A DNA stretch of 15,731 nt from JBOFDK01 sp051650305 (GTDB taxonomy: Bacteria > Bacillota > Clostridia > Lachnospirales > Cellulosilyticaceae): assembly GCA_051650305.1 (NCBI GenBank), contig JBOFIT010000107.1:1-15731 (forward strand), given 5' to 3'. The stretch's first letter is position 1; every line of letters starts with the position of its first letter. Both the position numbers and the translations under genes were made by a program. Positions 1-7,665 of this stretch are shown piece by piece. Below the pieces are notes generated by a model. It saw only the letters and a list, made by a program, of their open reading frames with translations, was not told the origin of the DNA and did not search any database.

Positions 1-1310
1 CCACGTGCATCACGTCCACGTGTTCTTTGTTTTTCCATTTCTTCTTTGAAAGCTTCCTCGTCTACACTCATGCCTTTTTCTTCAAGGATTTCACGTGTTA
101 AGTCGATAGGGAAACCATAAGTATCGTAAAGTTTGAATGATGCAACACCATCAAGTGTCTTTTCGCCTTTTGCTTCTAATGCTTCAATGTGGTTTTTAAG
201 GATATTTAAACCTTGCTCGATTGTTTTGTTGAAGTTTTCTTCTTCTACTGTAAGAAGCTTCACGATGTAATCGTATTTGTCTTCTAATTCTGTGTACTCA
301 TGCTTTGAGTTTGCCACAACAGTTTCAACGATTTTTTGAAGGAATAAGCCTTTGATTCCTAAAAGTTTACCATGACGTACTGCACGACGAAGAAGTCTTC
401 TCATAACGTAGCCACGGCCTTCGTTTGATGGAAGTACCCCATCAGATGCCATAAAGGTTACTGAACGGATATGGTCTGTAATAACGCGAATAGATACATC
501 ATGCTTATCATCTGTACCGTAAGTTACACCTGCAAGCTCACATACGTGGTCACGGATCGCTTTAATGGTATCTACATCAAATACAGTCCCTACATCTTGC
601 ATCATTACTGCAAGTCTTTCTAGACCCATACCTGTATCGATATTTGGCTTTGGAAGTGGTACGTATGTGCCATCTTCTTGACGGTCAAATTGTGTAAATA
701 CTAAGTTCCAGAACTCGATGTAACGGTCACACTCGCAACCTACTGTACAGTTTGGTGAATCACATCCATACTGCTCACCACGGTCGAAGTAGATCTCTGA
801 ACATGGTCCACATGGTCCTGTAATCCCTACTTCCCAGAAGTTATCTTCTTTGCCCATGTAGAAGATCTTCTCTTTTGGAAGATTCATTTTGTTCATCCAA
901 ATTTGTGCTGTTTCTTGATCTTCTTCGTACACAGATACAAACAGACGCTCTAGTGGAATACCCACTACTTCTGTGATGAATTCCCATGCCCAAGCGATTG
1001 CTTCTTCTTTGAAGTAGTCTCCAAATGAGAAGTTACCTAGCATCTCGAAGCATGTAAGGTGACGTGCAGTCTTTCCTACGTTTTCGATATCACCTGTACG
1101 AATACATTTTTGACATGTAGTGATACGTGTTCTTGGTGGTACTTCTTGACCTGTAAAGTAAGGCTTAAGTGGTGCCATACCTGCATTAATAAGTAATAAA
1201 CTGTTGTCGTTTTGAGGTACAACAGGGAAGCTCTTCATACGAAGATGCATCTTTGATTCAAAAAAGCTTAAATACATTTCTCTTAATTCATTAAGTCCGT
1301 ATGCTTTCAT
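1..1310 (-). CDS. alaS: Alanyl-tRNA synthetase, N-terminal part (3' end beyond window)
   Basis: Charges tRNA-Ala with alanine in the cytoplasm. The visible 436 codons cover the class II catalytic core and the start of the tRNA-recognition region; the editing and C-Ala domains would lie beyond the left edge. Recognisable AlaRS blocks include the N-terminal FFESKMHLRMKS stretch, PLKPYFTGQEVPPRTRITTC, the motif 3 segment DTGMGLERLA, and the arginine-rich RGYVMRRLLRRAVRHGKLLG. The start is the ATG at 1310, preceded by GGAGGAAATA. It begins 17 nt after the VanY-like gene, with no terminator or promoter visible between, so both genes should be read from the alanine T-box leader at 1882-2157. Partial only because of the window edge; no frameshift seen. 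Confidence 0.97.
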   Translation of the reverse strand, partial: MKAYGLNELREMYLSFFESKMHLRMKSFPVVPQNDNSLLLINAGMAPLKPYFTGQEVPPRTRITTCQKCIRTGDIENVGKTARHLTCFEMLGNFSFGDYFKEEAIAWAWEFITEVVGIPLERLFVSVYEEDQETAQIWMNKMNLPKEKIFYMGKEDNFWEVGITGPCGPCSEIYFDRGEQYGCDSPNCTVGCECDRYIEFWNLVFTQFDRQEDGTYVPLPKPNIDTGMGLERLAVMMQDVGTVFDVDTIKAIRDHVCELAGVTYGTDDKHDVSIRVITDHIRSVTFMASDGVLPSNEGRGYVMRRLLRRAVRHGKLLGIKGLFLQKIVETVVANSKHEYTELEDKYDYIVKLLTVEEENFNKTIEQGLNILKNHIEALEAKGEKTLDGVASFKLYDTYGFPIDLTREILEEKGMSVDEEAFKEEMEKQRTRGRDAR

Positions 1311-1327
1311 TATTTCCTCCTAAGTAT

Positions 1328-1852
1328 CTATTTCATCTTTTTTTGTTGGTACAATCTACTGTATTCTTCTAAGCACATATTCATTTTAGCTATTTTTTTA
1401 GCATGACCAACACCTATATACCGATAATGCCACAGCACATCTTCAGGATTCCTTAATACAAAGCCGTGGTCTCCTGCATACTGCATTAACCAGTGGCTTT
1501 GTTCCTCTAGATTGGTAAACCTAAAGTCTAAGGCCGTTCCTAATTGATGTTCAGAAGTCCCTGGCGGTTTCACAGCAGCATGCTCCATGGGTAAATGCTT
1601 TGCATAACGCTTGTAATGATACTTTAAGCATTCTTTCTCATACATTTGCTTTTGGTGTGCATAAGATCTGTAGCCATCCACTACTTGTATCGCCGCAACA
1701 CCATCTTGCTGCATGTGTCTAGAAAGCTGATAAAAAGCCTCATAGGCTTCTTTTACAAGCCATACGCGCATCACTGGATCCCATACGAGCCTTTTGGGTA
1801 TATAGTGGGCATCTAAAGGTCGTTCTGAATTGACTACACTGAGTAAACCCAT
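1328..1852 (-). CDS. VanY/LdcB-like D-Ala-D-Ala carboxypeptidase homologue, catalytic Glu apparently missing
   Basis: A 174-residue peptidase M15B/VanY-like domain. This family removes the terminal D-Ala from peptidoglycan stem peptides using zinc. The zinc motif SxHxxGxAxD is intact (S100, H102, D109 in SEHQLGTALD), and the third ligand is present in WHYRYIG (H142). The family normally reads ExWH, with Glu three residues before the last His; here that position is Val139 (DVLWH), so activity is doubtful unless E137 or D138 substitutes. There is no signal peptide or membrane anchor, so the protein appears cytoplasmic, unlike typical VanY/LdcB enzymes. The ATG at 1852 follows AAAGGAGTG. It is the first gene behind the alanine T-box and sits just before alaS, so it is predicted to rise when tRNA-Ala is uncharged. 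It could be a degenerate enzyme, or a cytoplasmic enzyme or binder acting on a D-Ala-containing ligand. Confidence 0.85.
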   Translation of the reverse strand: MGLLSVVNSERPLDAHYIPKRLVWDPVMRVWLVKEAYEAFYQLSRHMQQDGVAAIQVVDGYRSYAHQKQMYEKECLKYHYKRYAKHLPMEHAAVKPPGTSEHQLGTALDFRFTNLEEQSHWLMQYAGDHGFVLRNPEDVLWHYRYIGVGHAKKIAKMNMCLEEYSRLYQQKKMK

Positions 1853-1881
1853 CTTTTCACTCCTTTAAAAATGCGCAAAAT

Positions 1882-1915
1882 AAAAAACCTCAATCCCTAA
1901 TTAGGGACGAGGTTT
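1882..1915 (-). terminator. Intrinsic terminator of the T-box leader
   Basis: On the minus strand AAACCTCGTCCCT pairs with AGGGATTGAGGTTT around a short AATT loop and is followed by a run of six T. It lies between the T-box motif and the ribosome binding site of the VanY-like gene, as expected for the OFF state of the leader. Confidence 0.9.
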
Positions 1916-2157
1916 CTCGCGGTACCACCCTAGTTACACCTACTTTTGCAGGCATCACCTTTAAAACCTCTAACGCGGTCATCCGTACGTCCCTACTTCA
2001 CTTTCAAAACGTAAGCTCCGAGGCTGCTTCAATAAATAGGTATTAGAAAGCTCCCACCATTTGCTTTCCTCTCTGAAAACCCTTATTTAAATACTACTCC
2101 TCTTCCTAGCTATTATTCTATATATATACTTGGTATTGGTTGTCATATGCTTATTTG
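1882..2157 (-). promoter_or_regulatory. T-box leader (alanine specifier) controlling the VanY-like gene and alaS
   Basis: The minus-strand transcript carries the hallmark T-box sequence AGGGTGGTACCGCG (1918-1931), which binds the uncharged tRNA acceptor end, just before a terminator hairpin. Upstream, AGAGAG and GGTGG segments near 2045-2075 resemble the distal part of stem I, and GGAGTAG plus TTGAAGCAGCC (2022-2032) resemble the specifier loop. After GAA come GCA (2025-2027) and GCC (2022-2024), both alanine codons, matching alaS downstream. The CGTCCCT in the terminator stem can instead pair with AGGG of the T-box motif to form the antiterminator. Uncharged tRNA-Ala should therefore allow read-through. 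The exact specifier triplet needs a structure model. Confidence 0.93.
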
Positions 2158-2163
2158 ATTAAA

Positions 2164-2192
2164 ATTATATTGAATATCTCACATTTTGTCAA
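2164..2192 (-). promoter_or_regulatory. Consensus sigma-A promoter for the T-box transcript
   Basis: Perfect -35 TTGACA (2187-2192) and perfect -10 TATAAT (2164-2169) with a 17-nt spacer on the minus strand. Transcription should begin near 2157, which gives a leader of about 300 nt. The -35 box overlaps the last codons of the upstream microprotein gene. Confidence 0.88.
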
Positions 2193-2319
2193 CTGATGAC
2201 ATCAATGATTTTGCGTATTTTAAAGCGATACGCTTTTCTTTATCTGAACTTATAGCATACCACGCTCCGATAGCTCCTAGAAGACCTCCAACGATAGCAC
2301 CAATAATAAAACGATTCAT
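2179..2319 (-). CDS. Small glycine-zipper membrane protein, 46 aa
   Basis: A short open frame that I do not recognise as a named family. It starts MNRFIIGAIVGGLLGAIGAW: one hydrophobic helix (about residues 4-19) with a small-residue GxxxG-like pattern. A charged segment DKEKR and a lysine-containing C-terminus follow (ends SSVDKM), so insertion with a cytoplasmic tail is likely. The start chosen is the ATG at 2319, because GGTGAG lies 9 nt upstream; an in-frame ATG at 2325 is only 3 nt from it. The gene lies 78 nt after the DUF1015 stop and may be cotranscribed with it. The arrangement resembles small YtxH-like membrane proteins, but the similarity is only in general character. The T-box promoter -35 box overlaps its 3' end. 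Confidence 0.6.
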   Translation of the reverse strand: MNRFIIGAIVGGLLGAIGAWYAISSDKEKRIALKYAKSLMSSVDKM

Positions 2320-2397
2320 GTACATAAACTCACCACTTTCTACAATCCTTTTGTTAGTTCTAGTTTATGTGATTTTTCAAAAATCATTCGCCTATCT

Positions 2398-3612
2398 TTA
2401 AAACTTATGAATAAATAAACCACTGCGAAGCTTAGGCTCAAACCATGTGGATTTTGGTGGCATCAGACGCTCTGCATCCGCCACTGCTAGAAGCTCATCC
2501 AGTGAGGTAGGGTACATACTAAAAGCCAGACATGCTTCGCTTTCAGAGCCCTCATTAAGTGCCTCTATCCCCCTAATACCACCGACAAAGCTTAGTCTTT
2601 GATCGGTGCGTGGTTCAGTAATCCCAAAGACAGGTTCCAACACAAACTTTTGTAAAATTGATACATCTAGCGATGCTACTGCATCCCTCTCATCTATCAC
2701 ACCTTCTTTTAAAGACAATGCATACCATACTTGATGAAAGCGCATGCCGATGGTATGTCTTTTGTCTGGTGTGTAATGACGCACGTCTTGCTTCTCCACA
2801 TGAAATACTTTCTCTAGTTCCTGCCACAACTTACTTGGCTCTATTTTTTCATCATACTTCACCAAGCGATTATACGCCATAATGACCAAGTCATCCTTTG
2901 GAAAAGCGACGCCTAAAAAAGACTGGCATTCACTTACCAAGGCATCTTCCCCTCCTTGTGTCTTGGCATAACTACATGCAGCCGCAGCACGGTGATGCCC
3001 ATCTGCAATATACAGCGCATCCATCTCACAAAAACTTTCTACGACCACTTCTTGCTTACTAGCATCCGTCAGAGCATAGACCACTTGCCTTACGCCAAAA
3101 GCATCTGTGAAATCATACACAGGTGCTTCCTGCTTCACTTCTTGAATCACCTTCTCAAGTGCTTCATCTTTTTTGTAAGTCATAAATATAGGTCCTGTAT
3201 GTGCTTGGCATGCCGCCACATGGTTGATACGGTCTTCTTCTTTGTCTTGTCTCGTATTTTCGTGTTTTTTGATGCGTCCTTCAGTATAATCATTCACACT
3301 AAAGCACCCTACGACCCCATACTGCTTTTGGTCCCCTACCTCAAGTCCATAAATATATAATGCAGGCACCTCCTCTTCCACAAACACACCTTGTGCTATT
3401 TGTTCACTGAGTGTATCGGCAGCTTTTTGATAAACATCTTCACCTTCTGTCACAAGGGCATCCGCTTTATCCACCCTTAGAAAACTATACGGATTATCTT
3501 TCACAACTTCTCTTACCTCTTCATCGGTCACCACATCATAAGGTAGTGCTGAGACTTTTTCTACATACGCTTCATGAGGCCTTAACGCTTTAAATGGTTT
3601 AATCGTAATCAT
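2398..3612 (-). CDS. DUF1015 family protein (possible serine kinase-like)
   Basis: A 404-residue cytoplasmic protein with features of the DUF1015 family: N-terminal IKPFKALRP, then LPYDVVTDEE and NPYSFLRVDK (residues about 23-49), the charged block IKKHENTRQDKEEDRINH (114-131), and ADGHHRAAAA (DGHHR at 204-208). DGHHR resembles the phosphate-binding motif of ParB-fold free-serine kinases (SerK, SbnI), and DUF1015 members have been linked to serine metabolism. I treat serine phosphorylation as an inference, since no ser genes are in view. The start is the ATG at 3612, preceded by AAAGGAGT; the frame is open further upstream, but that extension runs back through the hydrogenase intergenic hairpin. 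It is 58 nt downstream of the catalytic hydrogenase gene, so transcription could read through from the hydrogenase operon. Confidence 0.9.
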   Translation of the reverse strand: MITIKPFKALRPHEAYVEKVSALPYDVVTDEEVREVVKDNPYSFLRVDKADALVTEGEDVYQKAADTLSEQIAQGVFVEEEVPALYIYGLEVGDQKQYGVVGCFSVNDYTEGRIKKHENTRQDKEEDRINHVAACQAHTGPIFMTYKKDEALEKVIQEVKQEAPVYDFTDAFGVRQVVYALTDASKQEVVVESFCEMDALYIADGHHRAAAACSYAKTQGGEDALVSECQSFLGVAFPKDDLVIMAYNRLVKYDEKIEPSKLWQELEKVFHVEKQDVRHYTPDKRHTIGMRFHQVWYALSLKEGVIDERDAVASLDVSILQKFVLEPVFGITEPRTDQRLSFVGGIRGIEALNEGSESEACLAFSMYPTSLDELLAVADAERLMPPKSTWFEPKLRSGLFIHKF

Positions 3613-3640
3613 AACGACTCCTTTCAAATGATATAAAGAA

Positions 3641-3662
3641 AGAGTGCTTACGAGAAGCACTC
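3641..3662 (-). terminator. Hairpin after the hydrogenase operon (probable partial terminator)
   Basis: AGAGTGCTT pairs perfectly with AAGCACTCT over 9 bp around a 5-nt loop. On the minus strand it is followed by TTCTTTAT, a weak T tract. It sits directly after the hydrogenase stop codon and before the DUF1015 start, so it probably ends most hydrogenase transcripts or stabilises their 3' end, with some read-through. Confidence 0.6.
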
Positions 3663-3670
3663 TACTTGTA

Positions 3671-5425
3671 TTAAAGCTTATCTTTTTTACTATAATGTGT
3701 ATGCAACAGTTCATGTGCTTTATGACTCATTGGATGTCCTAAATACTCATCATAAAGTTTAATCACTGCTGGGTTTTCATGAGATTTTCTGATTGCTTTG
3801 CCACAGTCTTCGGCATAAATAGCCTCACGACGTTTTGCAAGGAGTTCACTATCTCCGTGATGGTAAGGTTGACCACCACCACCGATACAGCCACCAGGAC
3901 ACGCCATAATCTCTATGGCATGGAAGTTTCTAGGGTTACCTTTTCTGATTTCCTCTAAAAGCTCACGCGCATTTCCTAGACCATGTGCAATCCCGATATT
4001 TAAGTCCATCTCTCCTACTTTTACAGTAGCAGCTCTTACACCTTCGAAGCCTCTTAGTTCTTCAAATTCTACTTTACCAAGGGTTTCTCCTGTGATTTTC
4101 TCATAAGCTGTACGTACAGCCGCTTCGATAACCCCACCTGTGGTACCGAAGATCACAGATGCGCCTGTAGACTCACCCATTGGCTGATCAAAATCAGCAT
4201 CTTCCAAGTTCGCAAAGTCAATATTTGCTTGCTTGATAAGGTGTGCAAGTTCACGTGTAGAGATAGAAATATCCACATCATTATTGAACTCTTCTCTACC
4301 TGCTTCATACTTCTTCGCAAGACATGGCATGATTGATACCACTACCATTTTTTCTCTTGGAATATTCATTTTCTCAGCAAAGTATGATTTTGCAAGGGCA
4401 CCAAACATTTGTTGTGGTGATTTTGCTGATGATGGAATATCCAGTAAGTCTGGGAATTGACTTTCAAAGAAGTTTACCCACGCTGGACAGCAGCTTGTAA
4501 GGATTGGCAAGCTTACTGTTGTATCACCTTGTTGGAAACGTGTAAGGCGATCAATAAGTTCTGCACCTTCTTCCATAATAGTCACGTCCGCTGAGAAATC
4601 GGTGTCAAATACATAATCAAAACCTAATTGCTTAAGTGCTGCCACCATTTTACCTGTGACAATGGTTCCTGGCTCCATACCGAACGCTTCACCTAAAGCC
4701 ACGCGTACAGCTGGTGCTGTTTGCACGACCACTACTTTATTTGGATCTGCAAGTTTTTTCACAACGCTCCATACATGCTCGTTTTCACATAATGCACCAG
4801 TAGGACATACTGCTACACATTGACCACAGTGTGTACATACTGTATCCCCAAGATTTGCTTCGAAAGCCGGTGCCACAACCGCATTAAACCCACGGTTAAT
4901 ACCTGATAAAGCACCTACTGTCTGCACATTGTTACACATTGTTTCACAACGTCTACACATAATACATTTATCCATATCGCGGATAATTGCACTGCTTACA
5001 TCTGTACGGTAAGTAGACTTCGCACCATCTTTGCCGATAGAAAGCTTTCTCACGCCAAAACGCTCTGCCATATCTTGAAGTTCACAGTTCCCTGCTTTTT
5101 CACAAGCTAGGCAATCTGTAGGATGGTCTGAAAGCAGAAGTTCTAATACCATCTTTCTTGAATGCAATACTTTCACTGTATTTGTACGTACCACCATCCC
5201 ATCAAGTACAGGGGTTGCACATGCAGGTGCAAGGTTTTTTCTACCTTCTACTTCTACTACACAAATACGACAAGATGCCACTTGGTTTACCATCTTTGTA
5301 TTGTGTAAATCTAAATGACAAAGTGTAGGAATCTCTACACCTACTTGTCTAGCAGCTTCAAGTACTGTCGCACCTTTATTTACATAGGTTTCTTTACCAT
5401 CTATGGTTATTCTTAATTCTGACAT
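3671..5425 (-). CDS. hndD: NAD(P)-linked [FeFe] hydrogenase, catalytic subunit
   Basis: The 584-residue catalytic subunit (HndD/HydA type) reversibly reduces protons to H2 at the H-cluster. Domains in order: a plant-type [2Fe-2S] domain (C36, C52, C55, C69); a His-ligated [4Fe-4S] site HxxxCxxCxxxxxC (H101, C105, C108, C114); and two [4Fe-4S] ferredoxin clusters (C154/157/160/164 and C197/200/203/207). The H-cluster domain follows, with L1 TSCCPAW (C312, C313), L2 MPCLAKKYE (C368, K371) and L3 MACPGGCIGGGGQP (C509, C513). All catalytic residues are present, including the proton-transfer Cys312, and a small-subunit-like tail follows. There is no extra C-terminal [2Fe-2S] domain as in some longer HydA proteins. 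It is 12 nt downstream of hndC and last of the four hnd genes. The domain content fits group A3 bifurcating enzymes, acting with NAD(P)H and ferredoxin. Confidence 0.97.
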   Translation of the reverse strand: MSELRITIDGKETYVNKGATVLEAARQVGVEIPTLCHLDLHNTKMVNQVASCRICVVEVEGRKNLAPACATPVLDGMVVRTNTVKVLHSRKMVLELLLSDHPTDCLACEKAGNCELQDMAERFGVRKLSIGKDGAKSTYRTDVSSAIIRDMDKCIMCRRCETMCNNVQTVGALSGINRGFNAVVAPAFEANLGDTVCTHCGQCVAVCPTGALCENEHVWSVVKKLADPNKVVVVQTAPAVRVALGEAFGMEPGTIVTGKMVAALKQLGFDYVFDTDFSADVTIMEEGAELIDRLTRFQQGDTTVSLPILTSCCPAWVNFFESQFPDLLDIPSSAKSPQQMFGALAKSYFAEKMNIPREKMVVVSIMPCLAKKYEAGREEFNNDVDISISTRELAHLIKQANIDFANLEDADFDQPMGESTGASVIFGTTGGVIEAAVRTAYEKITGETLGKVEFEELRGFEGVRAATVKVGEMDLNIGIAHGLGNARELLEEIRKGNPRNFHAIEIMACPGGCIGGGGQPYHHGDSELLAKRREAIYAEDCGKAIRKSHENPAVIKLYDEYLGHPMSHKAHELLHTHYSKKDKL

Positions 5426-5437
5426 TTTCCTTACCCC

Positions 5438-7225
5438 CTATTCTCTCACAATCGCATTAAAGCGGCATTTATCCATACATGCACCACACTTAATACATTT
5501 TGCAAGATCAATACTATGTGGTTGTTTGACACTTCCTGAAATAGCATCTACTGGACAAACACGTGAACATGCTGTACAGCCGATACACTTTTCAGTAATG
5601 CGGTATTGAAGAAGTGCACTACATTGTCCTGATGGACACTTACGGTCTCTAACATGGGCAATATATTCATCTCCGAACGCTTCAAGTGTTGATAAGATAG
5701 GGTTTGGTGCTGTCTGTCCAAGTCCACATAATGCAGTGTCCTTGATGACTTGGCTAAGTTCTCTTAGTGTATCAAGGTCTTCCATTGTACCTTTACCTTC
5801 TACGATTTTCTCGAGAATTTCTAGAAGTCTCTTGGTACCGATACGACATGGTGTACACTTACCACAAGACTCTTCTTCTGTAAATTCAAGGTAGAACTTC
5901 GCTACGGCTGGCATACAGTCATCTTCATCCATAACAATCATACCACCTGAACCCATCATTGAGCCTTTTGCAAGTAAGTTATCAAAGTCAATCGGTGTAT
6001 CTAAGTCTTTTTCGGTGAGACATCCACCTGATGGTCCACCTGTTTGTACTGACTTGAACTTCTTACCATCTTTGATACCGCCACCGATATCGTAGATAAC
6101 TTCTTTTAATGTGATACCCATTGGTACCTCTATAAGTCCTACATTGTTAATTTTTCCAGCTAAAGCAAATACTTTTGTACCTTTTGATTTTTCAGTACCG
6201 ATACTTGCAAACCAGTCTGCACCTTTTAAGAAGATGACAGGGATATTTGCAAAAGTTTCAACGTTGTTTACGTTGGTTGGTTTGCCCCAGTAACCACTTT
6301 CTGCTGGGAATGGTGGTTTTGTAGTAGGCTCACCTCTCATACCTTCCATCGAGTGAATAAGCGCTGTCTCCTCACCACATACGAAAGCACCCGCACCAAA
6401 TTTGATTTCGATATCGAAGTTAAAACCTGTGCCAAGAATATCCTCTCCTAGTAAGCCATATTCTCTTGCAGCAAAAATAGCTGTTTCAAGACGTTTGATT
6501 GCTAGTGGATACTCTGCACGTATGTATACAAGGCCTTTTGTCGCACCAATCGCATAACCACAAATAGCCATTGCTTCTACGATTGAATGTGGATCCCCTT
6601 CTAGAATGGAACGGTCCATGAATGCCCCAGGGTCTCCCTCATCAGCATTACATACCACATACTTTTGGTCACTTACATTTTTGCAAGCAAACTCCCATTT
6701 AAGACCTGTAGGGAAGCCACCGCCCCCACGTCCACGGAGTCCAGATTTTTTCACTTCATCAATGACTGCTTGTTGTGGCATACCAAGTACTTTTCCTAAT
6801 GCTTGGTAACCATCACGTGCGATATACTCGTCAATATTATCTGGGTCTATAAAACCACAGTTACGAAGTGCTACACGTATTTGCTTTTTATAGAAATCCA
6901 TATGTTTTGAATCAGATACACTGTCTTGTGTGCTTGGATCCACGTAAAGGAGTCTTTCTACTTTTCTTCCCTTTACGATATGTTCTGCCACAAGTTCTTT
7001 TACATCTTCTGGTGTTACTTGTACATAAAAAGTATTATCAGGAAGGATTTTTACAACAGGCCCTTTTTCGCAGAAACCAAAACATCCAGTCTTAAGGACT
7101 TGTACACTTTCCTCCATGCCTACTTCCTTGATATGTTTTTCAAGCTCTGTAACAATTTCATTGGAACGTGAGGAAATACATCCTGTTCCTCCACATACTA
7201 AAATATGCATTGTATATTTTGACAT
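5438..7225 (-). CDS. hndC: Hydrogenase NADH-oxidising (NuoF-like) subunit
   Basis: The 595-residue NuoF-like flavoprotein (HndC/HydB) that holds FMN and exchanges electrons with NAD(P)H. Order: a thioredoxin-like [2Fe-2S] domain (C11, C16, C48, C52); a NuoF core with the glycine-rich GLRGRGGGGFPTG (162-174) and NADEGDPGAFMDR (193-205); the NuoF [4Fe-4S] site ESCGKCTPC (C454, C457, C460) with C500; and a C-terminal two-cluster ferredoxin (C547/550/553/557 and C577/580/583/587). The start chosen is the ATG at 7225 (MSKYTMHILV), 8 nt after AGAGG. An in-frame GTG at 7234 overlaps that ribosome binding site and is less likely. It lies 18 nt after hndB and 12 nt before hndD. The enzyme is probably electron-bifurcating, but that cannot be proved from sequence. 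Confidence 0.97.
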   Translation of the reverse strand: MSKYTMHILVCGGTGCISSRSNEIVTELEKHIKEVGMEESVQVLKTGCFGFCEKGPVVKILPDNTFYVQVTPEDVKELVAEHIVKGRKVERLLYVDPSTQDSVSDSKHMDFYKKQIRVALRNCGFIDPDNIDEYIARDGYQALGKVLGMPQQAVIDEVKKSGLRGRGGGGFPTGLKWEFACKNVSDQKYVVCNADEGDPGAFMDRSILEGDPHSIVEAMAICGYAIGATKGLVYIRAEYPLAIKRLETAIFAAREYGLLGEDILGTGFNFDIEIKFGAGAFVCGEETALIHSMEGMRGEPTTKPPFPAESGYWGKPTNVNNVETFANIPVIFLKGADWFASIGTEKSKGTKVFALAGKINNVGLIEVPMGITLKEVIYDIGGGIKDGKKFKSVQTGGPSGGCLTEKDLDTPIDFDNLLAKGSMMGSGGMIVMDEDDCMPAVAKFYLEFTEEESCGKCTPCRIGTKRLLEILEKIVEGKGTMEDLDTLRELSQVIKDTALCGLGQTAPNPILSTLEAFGDEYIAHVRDRKCPSGQCSALLQYRITEKCIGCTACSRVCPVDAISGSVKQPHSIDLAKCIKCGACMDKCRFNAIVRE

Positions 7226-7243
7226 CAGTGCCACCTCTTTCTA

Positions 7244-7642
7244 TTACTCATCTAGGGATTTATGTGCAGCAGGAATGATTCCATCAATCATTTCTCCACC
7301 TTTTACATGTTTTTCAACAATTTCTTTTGCCTTTTCTTTATCTACGTTGCCATAAACAACTGGCTCTTTCCCTGGAAGTGTAACCTCAACAGTAGGTTCT
7401 GCATAGCAGTATCCCATACATCCACTCTGCGTAATCACAACATTTGTAAGGCCCTCTTCTCTTACAAGTTCTGCTAAGTAGTTCATCGTTTCACGTGCAC
7501 CTGATGCTATTCCACATGTAGCCATTGCTACACGAAGTACCACCATACTATCTACATTTTCGCCCTTTTCTCTTAAATCCACTTTATTTTTGACTTGATC
7601 TCTTAGTGCTTTAAGGTCCTCTAAAGACATTACTTTTGGCAT
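7244..7642 (-). CDS. hndB: HndB-like small [2Fe-2S] thioredoxin-fold subunit
   Basis: A 132-residue protein of the HndB/NuoE-C-terminal type, part of the NAD(P)-linked hydrogenase complex. The N-terminal helix region (MSLEDLKALRDQVKNK) is followed by a thioredoxin-like ferredoxin domain with MATCGIASGA (C43) and SGCMGYCYAEP (C75, C79). Canonical members of this fold use four Cys; the place of the first one (aligned to C11 of the HndC N-terminus) is Val38 here. Only three Cys are present, so the cluster may be incomplete or use another ligand. This may be normal for the subfamily. The start is the ATG at 7642 behind AAGGGGGAG; a second in-frame ATG lies four codons downstream. It sits 23 nt after hndA. 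Confidence 0.88.
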   Translation of the reverse strand: MPKVMSLEDLKALRDQVKNKVDLREKGENVDSMVVLRVAMATCGIASGARETMNYLAELVREEGLTNVVITQSGCMGYCYAEPTVEVTLPGKEPVVYGNVDKEKAKEIVEKHVKGGEMIDGIIPAAHKSLDE

Positions 7643-7665
7643 AAGCGCTCCCCCTTGGTTATAGG

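Noticed and set aside
2370..2386. Near-perfect palindrome TGATTTTTCAAAAATCA between the DUF1015 and microprotein genes, considered as a terminator.
   Set aside because: The loop would be a single base and no T tract follows; A/T-rich chance symmetry is more likely.
2956..3360. A 134-codon plus-strand open frame.
   Set aside because: It is antisense to the DUF1015 coding sequence and has low-complexity, Cys- and Phe-rich translation typical of a shadow frame.
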